Position numbers and translations under genes: made by a program | NCBI GenBank assembly: GCA_022777285.1 | Contig: JALFGN010000065.1 | Coordinates: 1 to 64,000 of the forward strand | DNA from: Blautia sp. | GTDB taxonomy: Bacteria > Bacillota > Clostridia > Lachnospirales > Lachnospiraceae | Direction of reading: 5' to 3' | Length of the DNA: 64,000 nt | Notes under the pieces: generated by a model | Databases searched by the model: none | What the model saw: the letters and a program-made list of their open reading frames with translations, nothing else | What the model was told of the DNA's origin: nothing | Shown: piece after piece, positions 24,689 through 34,080 of the stretch | Layout: each line of letters starts with the position of its first letter | Numbering within the stretch: the stretch's first letter is position 1

Positions 24689-26053
24689 ATGGCAAAATGG
24701 TATGAAGAGGCAGTATTTTACCATATGTACCCGATTGGGATGACGGGCGCCCCAAGGGTAAACACAAAGGAAGGTGTTGTTCACAGATTTCAGGAACTGG
24801 AAAAATGGATTCCTCATCTGAAAGATATAGGAGTTACAGCAATCTACATCGGACCTTTATTTGAATCTACCACTCACGGATATGATACAAAGGATTATAA
24901 AAAAGTAGATCAGAGACTGGGGGACAATGAGGATTTTGTACAGTTTGTGAAACTGGCTCATGAAAATGATATAAAAATAGTAGTAGATGGTGTGTTTAAT
25001 CATACAGGAAGAGAATTTTTTGCATTTGAAGACATTCAGCAGAACCGGGAGGGTTCCCAATATTGCAGCTGGTATAAGGGAATCAATTTCGGATGGAATA
25101 CGCCTTATAATGATGGATTTGGATATGAGGCATGGAGAAACTGCTTTGAACTGGTAAATCTGAATCTGCAGAATCCCGAGGTGAAAAATTACCTCTATGA
25201 AGTAATTGATTTCTGGATCGATGTTTTTGATATTGACGGAATCCGTCTGGACTGTGCAGACTGCCTTGATTTTGGATTTATGGAAGAAATGCGCAGACGT
25301 ACACAAGCAAAGAAAGAAGATTTCTGGCTTATGGGTGAAGTGATTCACGGAGACTACAGCCGTTATATTCAGGATGGTCACCGCATGCTTCATAGCGTTA
25401 CAAACTATGAACTTCACAAAGGTCTGTATTCCGGACACAATGATCATAATTATTTTGAAATCGCACATACCATTCGAAGAGAATTTGATGAGAATGGTGG
25501 TATTTACAGAGGAATGAAGTTGTATTCTTTTGTAGATAACCATGATGTAGACCGGATCATGAGCAAGCTGAACACAAAAGAACATATTTTTCCTGTGTAT
25601 ACACTGCTGTTTACACTTCCGGGGATTCCGTCCATTTATTATGGATCTGAATGGGGAATTGAGGGAAGCAAGAACAATGGAGGAGATGATGCTCTTCGGC
25701 CAGCCGTTGAGATTGAAAAGGCACTTAAGGAGAAGCAGGATTCGGAAATCCTTTCGTGGGTAAAACAGCTGGGAGAATTTCATGGGAAATATAAAACCTG
25801 TCTGGCAGAGGGGAGATACAGAGAACTTCTTCTGACAAACAGACAATATGCATTTGCAAGAATGACGGAACAGGAAGGCATAATTGCAGTTGTGAATAAC
25901 GATGAAAATCCGGCAGAGGTAAGTATACCGGCACCGGTAAGTGATGCATCTTATGTGGACTATATTACAGGCAAGAAAACAGAGGCAGAAAACGGAAGGT
26001 TGAATTTGACCATAGAAGCAGCAGGAAGTATTCTGTTGGAGATTGTGCGATAG
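24689..26053 (+). CDS. GH13 alpha-amylase family enzyme
   Basis: A 454-residue intracellular glycoside hydrolase family 13 enzyme with no signal peptide. The (beta/alpha)8 barrel motifs are complete: VVDGVFNHTG, GIRLDCAD with nucleophile Asp188, LMGEVIHGDY with acid/base Glu217 and FVDNHDVDRI with Asp286. A short C-terminal all-beta domain follows (from about 390). It acts on alpha-1,4-glucans; whether it hydrolyses or transfers cannot be read. It stands 28 nt after tetR and 39 nt before glgB, pointing to glycogen or starch turnover. Confidence 0.9.
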   Translation: MAKWYEEAVFYHMYPIGMTGAPRVNTKEGVVHRFQELEKWIPHLKDIGVTAIYIGPLFESTTHGYDTKDYKKVDQRLGDNEDFVQFVKLAHENDIKIVVDGVFNHTGREFFAFEDIQQNREGSQYCSWYKGINFGWNTPYNDGFGYEAWRNCFELVNLNLQNPEVKNYLYEVIDFWIDVFDIDGIRLDCADCLDFGFMEEMRRRTQAKKEDFWLMGEVIHGDYSRYIQDGHRMLHSVTNYELHKGLYSGHNDHNYFEIAHTIRREFDENGGIYRGMKLYSFVDNHDVDRIMSKLNTKEHIFPVYTLLFTLPGIPSIYYGSEWGIEGSKNNGGDDALRPAVEIEKALKEKQDSEILSWVKQLGEFHGKYKTCLAEGRYRELLLTNRQYAFARMTEQEGIIAVVNNDENPAEVSIPAPVSDASYVDYITGKKTEAENGRLNLTIEAAGSILLEIVR

Positions 26054-26092
26054 TGAGATGCTGTCGTAATAGAATGGAAAAGGGGAAGTGTT

Positions 26093-28003
26093 ATGGCAAA
26101 GAGTAAAACTTTAAAAGTTACAGAAATGGACCGTTACCTGTTTGGACAGGGAACAAATTATGAAATCTACAAATTGATGGGTGCACATCCGACAAAACAG
26201 AGAGGAAAAGACGGGGTTTATTTTGCTGTGTGGGCACCTCATGCAAAAGGTGTTTCTGTAGTAGGGGATTTTAACGGATGGGATCCGGAAAAGAATGTTA
26301 TGAAATGCGATAATGATATGGGCATTTATCAGCTTTTTATTCCAAAAGTGAAAGTTGGTGATCTGTATAAGTTCTGCATTACTGCGCCAAACGGAGATCT
26401 TCTGTACAAGGCAGATCCCTATGCCAATTATTCAGAAATACGTCCGGGAAATGCTTCCCGTGTCTACGATATCACAGGATTTAAATGGAGTGATGCAGCA
26501 TGGATGAAGAAGCGTACAGAATACGATGTAAATAAAGAGGCCATGTCTGTTTATGAAGTACATCCCGGTTCCTGGAAAAAACATCCTGCAGAGGAAGGGG
26601 ATCCGGATGGATTCTATAATTACAGAGAACTGGCTCATGAGCTGGCTGATTATGTACGTGATATGGGCTATACCCATGTAGAATTGATGGGGATTGCAGA
26701 GCATCCATTTGATGGTTCCTGGGGATATCAGGTAACTGGTTATTATGCACCGACTTCCCGTTACGGAACACCGGATGATTTCCAGTATTTTATCAACTAT
26801 ATGCATAAGAAAAAAATCGGTGTCATTCTCGACTGGGTACCGGCACATTTCCCAAGAGACGGTCATGGGCTTGCCAATTTTGACGGAACACCGACTTACG
26901 AATATGCAGATCCGAGAAAGGGAGAACATCCGGACTGGGGAACAAAAGTTTTTGACTATGGAAAAAATGAAGTTAAGAATTTCCTGATTGCCAATGCACT
27001 GTTCTGGACAGAGCATTATCACATTGACGGACTTCGTGTAGATGCTGTGGCTTCTATGCTGTATCTGGATTATGGAAGACAGAATGGTCAGTGGGTTGCC
27101 AATCAGTATGGCGAAAATAAGAATCTGGAAGCCATTGAATTTTTCCGCCATCTGAATTCAATTGTGACAACAAGAAATAAAGGTGTAGTTATGATTGCAG
27201 AAGAATCGACTGCGTGGCCTATGGTTACAGGAGATCCAAAAGACGGTGGTCTTGGTTTCAGCCTGAAGTGGAATATGGGCTGGATGCATGATTTCCTGGA
27301 ATATATGAAGCTGGATCCTTATTTTCGTCAGTATAATCACAATAAGATGACATTCTCCATGACTTATGCCTACAGTGAAAAATATGTGCTTGTATTGTCT
27401 CATGACGAAGTGGTACATCTGAAATGTTCTATGATCAACAAGATGCCTGGACTTGGTCAGGATAAATTCGAGAATCTGAAAGCAGGATACAGTTTTATGT
27501 TTGGTCATCCGGGCAAGAAACTTCTGTTTATGGGACAGGAATTTGGCCAGTATCAGGAGTGGAGTGAAGCCAGAGAACTGGATTGGTATCTTCTGTCAGA
27601 GCCTGCACATCAGCAGCTTCAGGCTTATGTAAAAGAATTGCTGGCTTTGTATAAAAAATATCCGGCTCTTTATGCAAATGACTGCAATACAGACGGATTT
27701 GAATGGATGAATGCAGACGATTGTTCCAGAAGTATCTACAGTTTTGTGCGGAAATCTCCTACAGGAAGAAATAATCTTCTGTTTGTGATTAATTATACAC
27801 CGGTTGCAAGAGAGGATTACCGGGTAGGTGTACCGAAGAAGAAACAATATCGTCTGATCCTGAACAGTAAAGATCCGAAGTTTGGAGGAGATGTACCGGT
27901 GGAACAGACCGTGTATAAAGCGGAAAAACAGGAATGTGACGGAAAAGAATTTTCCTTTGCTTATCCGCTTCCTGCATATGGAGTAGCTGTTTTTGTATAT
28001 TAA
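26093..28003 (+). CDS. glgB: 1,4-alpha-glucan branching enzyme
   Basis: GlgB forms alpha-1,6 branches in glycogen. The 636 residues contain an N-terminal CBM48 domain (GVYFAVWAPHAKGVSVVGDFNGWD, about 42-130), the GH13 barrel with VILDWVPAHFPRD, the nucleophile in HIDGLRVDAV, the acid in MIAEEST and the stabilising Asp in LSHDEVVH, and the C-terminal beta domain. GQEFGQYQEW is also typical of branching enzymes. Start ATG follows GGGGAAG. No glgC, glgA or glgP is in the window. A strong terminator follows. Confidence 0.95.
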   Translation: MAKSKTLKVTEMDRYLFGQGTNYEIYKLMGAHPTKQRGKDGVYFAVWAPHAKGVSVVGDFNGWDPEKNVMKCDNDMGIYQLFIPKVKVGDLYKFCITAPNGDLLYKADPYANYSEIRPGNASRVYDITGFKWSDAAWMKKRTEYDVNKEAMSVYEVHPGSWKKHPAEEGDPDGFYNYRELAHELADYVRDMGYTHVELMGIAEHPFDGSWGYQVTGYYAPTSRYGTPDDFQYFINYMHKKKIGVILDWVPAHFPRDGHGLANFDGTPTYEYADPRKGEHPDWGTKVFDYGKNEVKNFLIANALFWTEHYHIDGLRVDAVASMLYLDYGRQNGQWVANQYGENKNLEAIEFFRHLNSIVTTRNKGVVMIAEESTAWPMVTGDPKDGGLGFSLKWNMGWMHDFLEYMKLDPYFRQYNHNKMTFSMTYAYSEKYVLVLSHDEVVHLKCSMINKMPGLGQDKFENLKAGYSFMFGHPGKKLLFMGQEFGQYQEWSEARELDWYLLSEPAHQQLQAYVKELLALYKKYPALYANDCNTDGFEWMNADDCSRSIYSFVRKSPTGRNNLLFVINYTPVAREDYRVGVPKKKQYRLILNSKDPKFGGDVPVEQTVYKAEKQECDGKEFSFAYPLPAYGVAVFVY

Positions 28004-28006
28004 TTG

Positions 28007-28055
28007 TTAAGAGCCAGCCAACGAAATGTTTTGCACTTCGTTGGCTGGCTCTTAA
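28007..28055. terminator. Bidirectional terminator between glgB and thiC
   Basis: A perfect 19-bp inverted repeat (28007-28025 and 28037-28055, 11-nt loop) with A/T tracts on both sides, placed between two convergent genes. Confidence 0.9.
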
Positions 28056-28068
28056 TTTTCACAAATCA

Positions 28069-29376
28069 TCATTCATCATAAATATTTACGATTTCACCGT
28101 CCAGAATACGGTTCATATTCTTAACAGCACAGAAGTTTCCGCACATACTGCAGGTATCTTCTTTTTCCGGTTTTGCTTCTGCACGGTAGCGTCTTGCTTT
28201 CTCCGGATCCAGACAAAGATTGAACATTTCTTCCCAGTCCAGTTTCTTACGGGCAGTACTCATGGCATTATCCCAGTCTGTAGCACCTTTTACACCTTTT
28301 GCGATATCGGCTGCATGAGCTGCGATTCTGGAGGCAATGATACCTTCTTTTACATCATCCAGATTCGGCAGACGCAGATGTTCTGCCGGTGTTACATAAC
28401 ACAGGAAGGAAGCTCCGCTTGCAGCAGCGACAGCACCACCGATGGCTGCTGTAATGTGGTCATATCCGGGAGCAATGTCAGTAACCAGAGGACCGAGAAC
28501 ATAGAAAGGAGCACCCTGACAGATAGTTTTCTGGATTTCCATATTGGCTGCAATCTGATTCAGAGGCATATGTCCCGGACCTTCCACCATAACCTGAACA
28601 TCTTTTTCCCAGGCGCGTTTTGTCAGTTCACCCAGTGTTACCAGCTCTTCAATCTGAGAAATGTCAGATGCATCTTTGATACATCCAGGACGGCAGGCAT
28701 CACCGAGGCTCATAGTAATATCATATTCACGGCAGATATCCAGAATTTCATCGTAATGTTCGTAGAAAGGATTTTCTTCTCCTGTCATTTCCATCCATGC
28801 GAAGATAATAGAACCACCTCTGGAAACGATATTCGTCAGACGGCGGTTTGCTTTGAATCTTCCGGCAGTTGCTTTGTTAATGCCGCAGTGAATAGTCATA
28901 AAATCCACACCGTCTTCTGCATGCATGCGGACGATATCCAGCCATTCTTGTGAAGTGATTTCTTTCAGCGGTTTATGGTAATAAACGACAGCATCGTAAA
29001 TGGGAACGGTACCGATGATTGCAGGGCATTCTTTTGTAAGACGTTTACGGAATGTACGGGTATCCCCATAAGAACTTAAGTCCATAATGGACTCTGCTCC
29101 CATTTTGACTGCATTGTTTACTTTTTCGATTTCCATATCCATATCTTTGCAGTCTCTGGAAATTCCAAGATTGACATTGATTTTTGTTTTCAGCATGGAA
29201 CCAATCGCATTTGGATCCAGGGAAGTGTGCAGTTTATTACAGGGAATGATTACCTGACCTTTTGCAACCAGTTCACGCATCTCGTTGACATCCATCTGCT
29301 CTTTTTTTGCAGCGATTTCCATTTCTTTGGTAATGATGCCTTTTCTTGCGGCATCCATCTGTGTTGTGTATTCCAT
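28069..29376 (-). CDS. thiC: Phosphomethylpyrimidine synthase ThiC
   Basis: ThiC is a non-canonical radical SAM enzyme that turns AIR into HMP phosphate, the pyrimidine half of thiamin. The 435 residues show the conserved [46 protein letters not shown] and the C-terminal cluster CSMCGNFC (CX2CX4C). The short length, without the N-terminal domain of plant and proteobacterial forms, is usual in Firmicutes. It is under a TPP riboswitch and is separate from thiGH at the left end of the window. Confidence 0.97.
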   Translation of the reverse strand: MEYTTQMDAARKGIITKEMEIAAKKEQMDVNEMRELVAKGQVIIPCNKLHTSLDPNAIGSMLKTKINVNLGISRDCKDMDMEIEKVNNAVKMGAESIMDLSSYGDTRTFRKRLTKECPAIIGTVPIYDAVVYYHKPLKEITSQEWLDIVRMHAEDGVDFMTIHCGINKATAGRFKANRRLTNIVSRGGSIIFAWMEMTGEENPFYEHYDEILDICREYDITMSLGDACRPGCIKDASDISQIEELVTLGELTKRAWEKDVQVMVEGPGHMPLNQIAANMEIQKTICQGAPFYVLGPLVTDIAPGYDHITAAIGGAVAAASGASFLCYVTPAEHLRLPNLDDVKEGIIASRIAAHAADIAKGVKGATDWDNAMSTARKKLDWEEMFNLCLDPEKARRYRAEAKPEKEDTCSMCGNFCAVKNMNRILDGEIVNIYDE

Positions 29377-29412
29377 TTACAGGACTCCTTTTCTTTAAAT
29401 TCGGATAATGAC

Positions 29413-29446
29413 AAAAGAGGTACGCCCTCCCCGGACGTACCTCTGA
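29413..29446 (-). terminator. Terminator of the thiC TPP riboswitch
   Basis: On the minus strand AGAGGTACG, an 11-nt loop, CGTACCTCT then TTTTG. It lies between the aptamer and thiC and is the likely off-state hairpin. Confidence 0.8.
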
Positions 29447-29459
29447 TTCTGCATCATAT

Positions 29460-29548
29460 GATTCCTACGCCGGCATTATCCGTATCAGGTTCACAGGGTC
29501 GAAATCCGTTCGTATTCCTTCTCAGCCGACGCGTCAGCTCCCCTTTTT
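29460..29548 (-). promoter_or_regulatory. TPP (THI-element) riboswitch
   Basis: Read on the minus strand, the conserved blocks are GGGGAGCTGACG, GGCTGAGAAGG, GACCCTGTGAACCTGATACG and the terminal GGATAATGCCGGCGTAGGAA. Together they are diagnostic of the thi-box aptamer. TPP binding should favour the terminator (29413-29446) and switch thiC off. Confidence 0.97.
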
Positions 29549-29557
29549 ATTACATTT

Positions 29558-29586
29558 ATCATATAATCAGACTGAAAATTTGTCAA
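29558..29586 (-). promoter_or_regulatory. Promoter of the thiC riboswitch transcript
   Basis: Minus-strand TTGACA (29581-29586), 17-bp spacer, TATGAT (29558-29563), directly upstream of the aptamer. It lies just past the stop of the threonine aldolase gene. Confidence 0.75.
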
Positions 29587-29590
29587 GTAT

Positions 29591-30628
29591 TTATGAGACA
29601 GATAAGGTCCAGTTTTCCAGATCTCTTGCAAAATCCTCTACTGCCTGTTCGTTTGTTGCCCAGGAGGTACAGAAGCGAAGACAGGTATGCTCTTCGTCAG
29701 GCTTACATTGGAACGTTGTCAGATATTTTGCGTTGATTTTTTCGGCCAGTTCGTCAGGCAGGATTGGAAAAATCTGATTGGTAGGTGCTTCCGCAAGAAG
29801 TGGAATGTTGCATTTTGCAAAAGCATCTTTTAAGGTTTTAGCCAGTGCAACACTGCGTTTTCCAAGTTCCAGATAAAGGTTGTCACGGAAGAGTTCTTCA
29901 AACTGAACACCGATCATCCAGCCCTTTGCAAGAATGGCTCCATGCTGCTTCATATTAAAGCGGAAATGGTCTTTGAATTCATCTCTGACAAGTACCAGTG
30001 CTTCACCGAACATGGCACCGTTTTTGGTTCCGCCGATATAAAATGCATCACACAAATCCGGAATATCCTTCAATGTAAGATAGGATTCTTTTACTGCCAG
30101 TGCCATGGCAAGACGGGCTCCGTCAAGGTACAGATACAGGTTATGACGTTTGCAGTAGGCATAAAGCTCTGCCAGTTCCTGTTTGGTATATACGGTTCCA
30201 AGTTCGGTAGGGTTTGATATATAGACAAGGCGGGGCTCCACCCAATGTTCATTTTCATGGAGTTTCAGAACAGGACGAAGCAGATCAGGACTGAGCTTCC
30301 CGTCGGACGAAGCAACTGAAAAAACTTTATGACCGGTAGCTTCAATGGCGCCTGTTTCATGTGTGTTGATATGACCAGTCTCTGCACTGATTACAGCTTC
30401 ATAAGGACGAAGTACGTGGGAGAGAAATGTAAGATTGGTCAGGGTGCCTCCAGCAATAAAGTGAATGTCCACACCGTAATTTTCCAGAGCTTCCTGAATC
30501 ATATCCCTGGCATTGTCGCAATGCTCGTCCAGACCGTAGGAATTGTTCTGGTGGTAGTTGATGGTTTCGAGGGCACGGAGAATACTTGGATGTGCACCTT
30601 CGCTGTAGTCATTTTGAAAACTATACAT
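29591..30628 (-). CDS. ltaE: Low-specificity L-threonine aldolase (beta-eliminating lyase family)
   Basis: A 345-residue fold-type I PLP enzyme of the threonine-aldolase family, cleaving L-threonine or L-allo-threonine to glycine and acetaldehyde. Motifs: QNDYSEGAHPSIL at the N-terminus, FIAGGTLTNLTFLSHVLRP (PLP phosphate), ETGHINTHETGA, LYLDGARLAMAL with the PLP aspartate and YIGGTKNGAMFGEAL with the Schiff-base lysine. The frame is open up to 30919 but the ATG at 30628 after AAGGGG is the start. Stands alone, divergent from the PfkB kinase. The precise gene name is less sure than the family. Confidence 0.88.
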   Translation of the reverse strand: MYSFQNDYSEGAHPSILRALETINYHQNNSYGLDEHCDNARDMIQEALENYGVDIHFIAGGTLTNLTFLSHVLRPYEAVISAETGHINTHETGAIEATGHKVFSVASSDGKLSPDLLRPVLKLHENEHWVEPRLVYISNPTELGTVYTKQELAELYAYCKRHNLYLYLDGARLAMALAVKESYLTLKDIPDLCDAFYIGGTKNGAMFGEALVLVRDEFKDHFRFNMKQHGAILAKGWMIGVQFEELFRDNLYLELGKRSVALAKTLKDAFAKCNIPLLAEAPTNQIFPILPDELAEKINAKYLTTFQCKPDEEHTCLRFCTSWATNEQAVEDFARDLENWTLSVS

Positions 30629-30773
30629 GTAAAAATCCCCTTTTCTTTTGAAAAACTGTATTATCATTCTAACATATTTTGATAAAAAAACAATGTTTGC
30701 AAGTGGTTTTTTCGCGAATAAGGTGTAAAATGTAGGTAAAAGAAATACATAGAGAACAGGAGAAAAAACATAT

Positions 30774-31694
30774 ATGAATGAGACGGGGAAAAGAAATAAA
30801 ATCATGATTATCGGTGCTGCCATACTGGACGTGTTGGTATCTCCTGCTGAAAAAGAGGTGTTTGAGACCGGTTCCAGTCCTGCAGAGGATATCTGGATTT
30901 CTTTTGGAGGAGATGCCATGAACGAGGCCTCTGTGCTGGCAGCTCTTGGGAAAAAGGTCTATCTGGAAACAGTTATAGGAAATGATGCAGAAGGAAGAAT
31001 GATTCAGAACCGTTGTGAAGAACTTGGCATTGAACTTTGTGATAAGGTTTCGCGGGAAGAAATGCGAACAGGTGTCAATGTAGTTCTGGTACAAAAGAAC
31101 GGAGAACGAAATTTTCTTACAAACAGGAACGGAAGTCTCAGGAAACTGAAACTGGAAGATATAAGGCGTCCTTATCCGGAAGATATAGGAATTCTTTGTT
31201 TTGCCAGTATTTTTGTGTTTCCGGAAATCGGAAAGAAAGAATTGGTAAAAATTTTTCAACAGGCGAAGGAACAGGAGATAATTATATGTGCAGATATGAC
31301 CAAGCGGAAAAAAGGTGAGACTGTAGAAGATCTTGCAGAAGCTCTTTCGTATGTGGACTATCTGATTCCGAATGAAGAAGAAGTGTTTCTGCTTACAGGG
31401 GAGAAAAATGTAGAAGAAGCAGCTAATGTACTTCATCAGGTAGGGATAAAGCATGTGATTATTAAATGTGGTTCCAGAGGCTGTTATGTGTCTTCAAAAG
31501 ATAAGAAGATGCAGATTCCCGCAGTGGAAGGAATCCGGCCGGTTGATACGACAGGAGCTGGAGATAGTTTTGCAGCAGGATTTATCTATGGACTTTCACA
31601 AGGCTGGAGTCTGGAGGAGAGTGCACGATTTGGAAATGAATGTGGTGCACGGGCAGTGCAGCAGATTGGGGCCACTACATGGATTACAATGTAG
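30774..31694 (+). CDS. PfkB family carbohydrate kinase
   Basis: A 306-residue ribokinase-like sugar kinase. Signatures: IIGAAILDVLVSP at the N-terminus, ISFGGDAMNEASVLAALG (substrate-binding GG), NEEEVFLLTG and the C-terminal DTTGAGDSFAAGFIYGL with the catalytic Asp. The closest named types would be fructokinase, ribokinase or adenosine kinase, but the specificity residues cannot be judged by eye. The ATG lies after AGGAGAAAA. Single gene with its own terminator. Confidence 0.88.
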   Translation: MNETGKRNKIMIIGAAILDVLVSPAEKEVFETGSSPAEDIWISFGGDAMNEASVLAALGKKVYLETVIGNDAEGRMIQNRCEELGIELCDKVSREEMRTGVNVVLVQKNGERNFLTNRNGSLRKLKLEDIRRPYPEDIGILCFASIFVFPEIGKKELVKIFQQAKEQEIIICADMTKRKKGETVEDLAEALSYVDYLIPNEEEVFLLTGEKNVEEAANVLHQVGIKHVIIKCGSRGCYVSSKDKKMQIPAVEGIRPVDTTGAGDSFAAGFIYGLSQGWSLEESARFGNECGARAVQQIGATTWITM

Positions 31695-31697
31695 ACA

Positions 31698-31728
31698 AAG
31701 TCCATCGCAAATGCGATGGGCTTTTCTT
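31698..31728 (+). terminator. Terminator after the PfkB kinase gene
   Basis: AAGTCCATCGCA, AA loop, TGCGATGGGCTT followed by TTCTTT, starting 4 nt after the stop codon. Confidence 0.8.
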
Positions 31729-31799
31729 TATGCTTCCAATTATATAATTTGTGTTCAAGGTCTGATGAATTTCTGCTTTACCGGGTGAAAAGCATCGAC

Positions 31800-31850
31800 G
31801 TTAAAGAAACCTGGTGCTGGGCATAAAACCCAACACCAGGTTGTGTTTTT
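31800..31850. terminator. Terminator of the surface-protein gene
   Basis: AACCTGGTGCTGGG (31808-31821), 7-nt loop, CCCAACACCAGGTT (31829-31842). T-rich tracts flank it on both strands, so it can serve the minus-strand gene and stop read-through from the left. Confidence 0.8.
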
Positions 31851-31851
31851 A

Positions 31852-33810
31852 TTACTTCTTGAAGGAAGAAGAAATATCCAGTGTTTTTTCTTCTGATACA
31901 GAGCCGTCTTTCAAAGTAACTTTATAGACGAGACCTGTATAAGTAAGATCAGCAGCTTTTTCTGTTTTTTCTTTGTTCAAAGTCAGAATGCCCTTTTCAA
32001 GAGAAGCACCGAGATCGGTAGATGTACCAGGTGCTTTTGCACCGGTCAGGATTTTTACTAATGTCACTTTGGTACCTTTTTCCAGTTTATCGTATCCGAT
32101 CAGCTGGAAGGTCAAAGTCTCTTTATTAGTTGACTCCTGTTTCTGGATGCCAGTAATTTTTAAAGCCTCTGTCTCTTCGTTTGAAAGTTTCGGATCCTGT
32201 TTGGCAGGTGTTTTTTCTTTGGAAGGAGTCTCTTCTTGTTTAGCAGGACCATAGTTTGCAGTGATTTCTACGTTTGTTTTTGGCATTGTGAAGCTGGTAT
32301 CAGAAGCGGCAGGATCAGCAAGGGTAACTGCATTGTCTTTTACTGTCCATCCTGTAAAAATTTTATCCTTTTCCGGTTCATCAGCTTTTAAAGAGACTGT
32401 TTCTCCCCAGGCTGCAGAAGCAGGAGCTGTACCATTTATCACGGTAATTGTATACACATCTTTTTCAAAAGAAGCATATATGGTGTGTGATTCTTTTACT
32501 TCGTTAAATACATATTTGTCGTCAGTAAGAGAAACCACTGCATCATCCGCGAGGACTTCTTTTACATGGTAACCATCATCCGGAGTTACAGTAAATTCTA
32601 CGGAAGAACCGATCTCAGCCGTAACTTCACCGGAAGGAGAAATGGTGCCGCCTTCACCGGCAGAAGCAGAGATGGTGATAGTAGTAATATCCTTCTCAAA
32701 AGAAGCAGAAATTGTGTGTGGTTCTTTTACATCTGTAAAGGTGTATTGATTGTCTGTAAGGGTAACGGCTTTGTTGTCAGCCAGAACCTCTTTTACATGG
32801 TAGCCTTTTTCCGGAGTGATTGTAAATACAGCGGAGTTGCCGTGTGCTACAAGAACATCACCGGATGGGGTAATGGTACCGCCTTCACCGGCAGAAGCCT
32901 TGACTGTGTAGGAAGTGATTTCATATACGGCTTCCAGTTCCACATCTTCTTTGGGCATGGCAAAAGTGGTGGTTTCTTTTGTATTGTCTTCTAGTGTAAT
33001 ACTGCCTTTGATTACGTTCCATTTTCTGAAATATCTGCCTTCTTCCGGAGCGTCTGCTTTTATTGTTACGGTTTTACCTGCTTCGTATGTTCCGTCTCCG
33101 GTTCCTTTTAATACATTTACATTATATTTCTTTACGGTTACAGTTTCTGTCTCTTTATAAGTGTAGGTGACCTTTGCCTGTAGTTTTACTTTTGTACCGC
33201 CTACCGTTATCGCTTTAGATGCAGAATTGCTTTTGATGTTAGAGGCTGCTTTTACAGAAATGGGTGTCAGGAGTGTACCGGCCAACAGGAGGCAGAGCAG
33301 TCCGAGAAATGTGTTTCTGTTGATTTTTTTCTTTTTCACAAGAACAATTGTCAGAACAACTGAGAACAGAAGCAGAGTGCTCCAGAGAAAAATCGGAGTT
33401 TCATCTCCTGTTTTGGCTGCAGTTTTTGTGTTTGTTTTTTTGGTTGTATTTGTTTTTGCAGCAGCGGTTTTTACTACTTTTTTTGCAGTCAGAGTTACAG
33501 TCTGGCTCTTTCCGGCTTCCAGAGTAATGGCAGCAGGTTTTATTTTACCTTTTACTACGGAAAGTCCGGAAGGAAGAAGGAACTCCGGCTGAATGTCTGA
33601 AATAGTCTTGTCAGTACTGTTTTTAATGGTAAGTGTAATTGGAATGTCTTCGTTGTTTTTGTAACTGTCTTTTGTTGTGCTGAGAGTTACTTCCAGTTCA
33701 TCCGTCTTTGCAGTATCGGCTGCCAGGACTACACTGGAGAACTGTACCAGTGCCAGGCAAAGAACAGCAAGCAACGCAAACAGTTTCCTGCCTTTGCTTT
33801 TCTTCTTCAT
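31852..33810 (-). CDS. Surface protein with InlB-type repeats and two internal membrane segments
   Basis: A 652-residue exported protein of unknown function. Residues 1-30 are a signal peptide (VVLA-A). An Ig-like domain follows (about 38-112), then a Lys/Thr linker and AAKTGDETP (131-139), which resembles a sortase motif (LPKTGDxxP type), a membrane segment (140-158) and KKKK. The chain does not stop: a second hydrophobic segment (about 167-186, ending SVKA-A) follows, then four repeats of about 70 residues (about 225-520) with GTYEAGKTVTI, SAGEGGTISPSGEV and KGYHVKEVLADN patterns like the InlB B-repeat and its divergent form, and a Lys/Pro/Glu linker before a final beta-like domain. ATG follows AAAGGAG. 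Confidence 0.8.
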   Translation of the reverse strand: MKKKSKGRKLFALLAVLCLALVQFSSVVLAADTAKTDELEVTLSTTKDSYKNNEDIPITLTIKNSTDKTISDIQPEFLLPSGLSVVKGKIKPAAITLEAGKSQTVTLTAKKVVKTAAAKTNTTKKTNTKTAAKTGDETPIFLWSTLLLFSVVLTIVLVKKKKINRNTFLGLLCLLLAGTLLTPISVKAASNIKSNSASKAITVGGTKVKLQAKVTYTYKETETVTVKKYNVNVLKGTGDGTYEAGKTVTIKADAPEEGRYFRKWNVIKGSITLEDNTKETTTFAMPKEDVELEAVYEITSYTVKASAGEGGTITPSGDVLVAHGNSAVFTITPEKGYHVKEVLADNKAVTLTDNQYTFTDVKEPHTISASFEKDITTITISASAGEGGTISPSGEVTAEIGSSVEFTVTPDDGYHVKEVLADDAVVSLTDDKYVFNEVKESHTIYASFEKDVYTITVINGTAPASAAWGETVSLKADEPEKDKIFTGWTVKDNAVTLADPAASDTSFTMPKTNVEITANYGPAKQEETPSKEKTPAKQDPKLSNEETEALKITGIQKQESTNKETLTFQLIGYDKLEKGTKVTLVKILTGAKAPGTSTDLGASLEKGILTLNKEKTEKAADLTYTGLVYKVTLKDGSVSEEKTLDISSSFKK

Positions 33811-33913
33811 AAAATAAATCAGCTCCTTTCTGTTAAGCAGGCGGAATCATTGATCGGCACGATTTTCAGGTATACTTTGGCAGAGTATTACAAGACAACC
33901 TTTCTATATTTAA

Positions 33914-33941
33914 ATTATAGCATGGAAGGGCAGATTTGACA
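33914..33941 (-). promoter_or_regulatory. Candidate promoter of the surface-protein gene
   Basis: Minus-strand TGTCAA (33936-33941), 16-bp spacer, TATAAT (33914-33919) preceded by TGC, an extended -10. It leaves a leader of about 95 nt before the start codon. Confidence 0.55.
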
Positions 33942-33976
33942 TCTGTATTTACCTTAAGGTTTGTTTATAAATTCGC

Positions 33977-34006
33977 TGGACAATTTCTGAGCAATTGTGA
34001 TAAAAT
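33977..34006 (+). promoter_or_regulatory. Candidate promoter of the CobW-type GTPase pair
   Basis: TGGACA (33977-33982), 18-bp spacer, TAAAAT (34001-34006); both hexamers miss consensus by one base. Transcription would begin near 34013 and leave a leader of about 130 nt. Confidence 0.5.
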
Positions 34007-34016
34007 AAGAAACCAG

Positions 34017-34080
34017 AACGCAAAGCGTTAAAAAATTCATGCATAAACAGGGGCGGAAGTTCTACTTTCGTCCCCTTTTC
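34017..34080 (+). terminator. Structured leader with terminator-like hairpin before the CobW pair
   Basis: Two hairpins follow the candidate promoter: a small AACGC-AAA-GCGTT (34017-34029) and a larger AGGGGCGGAAGT, TCT loop, ACTTTCGTCCCCT with one bulge (34049-34076), followed by TTTT. The second looks like an intrinsic terminator 63 nt before the start codon. It could be an attenuator, the end of a small RNA, or a weak terminator for upstream transcription. Confidence 0.45.
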
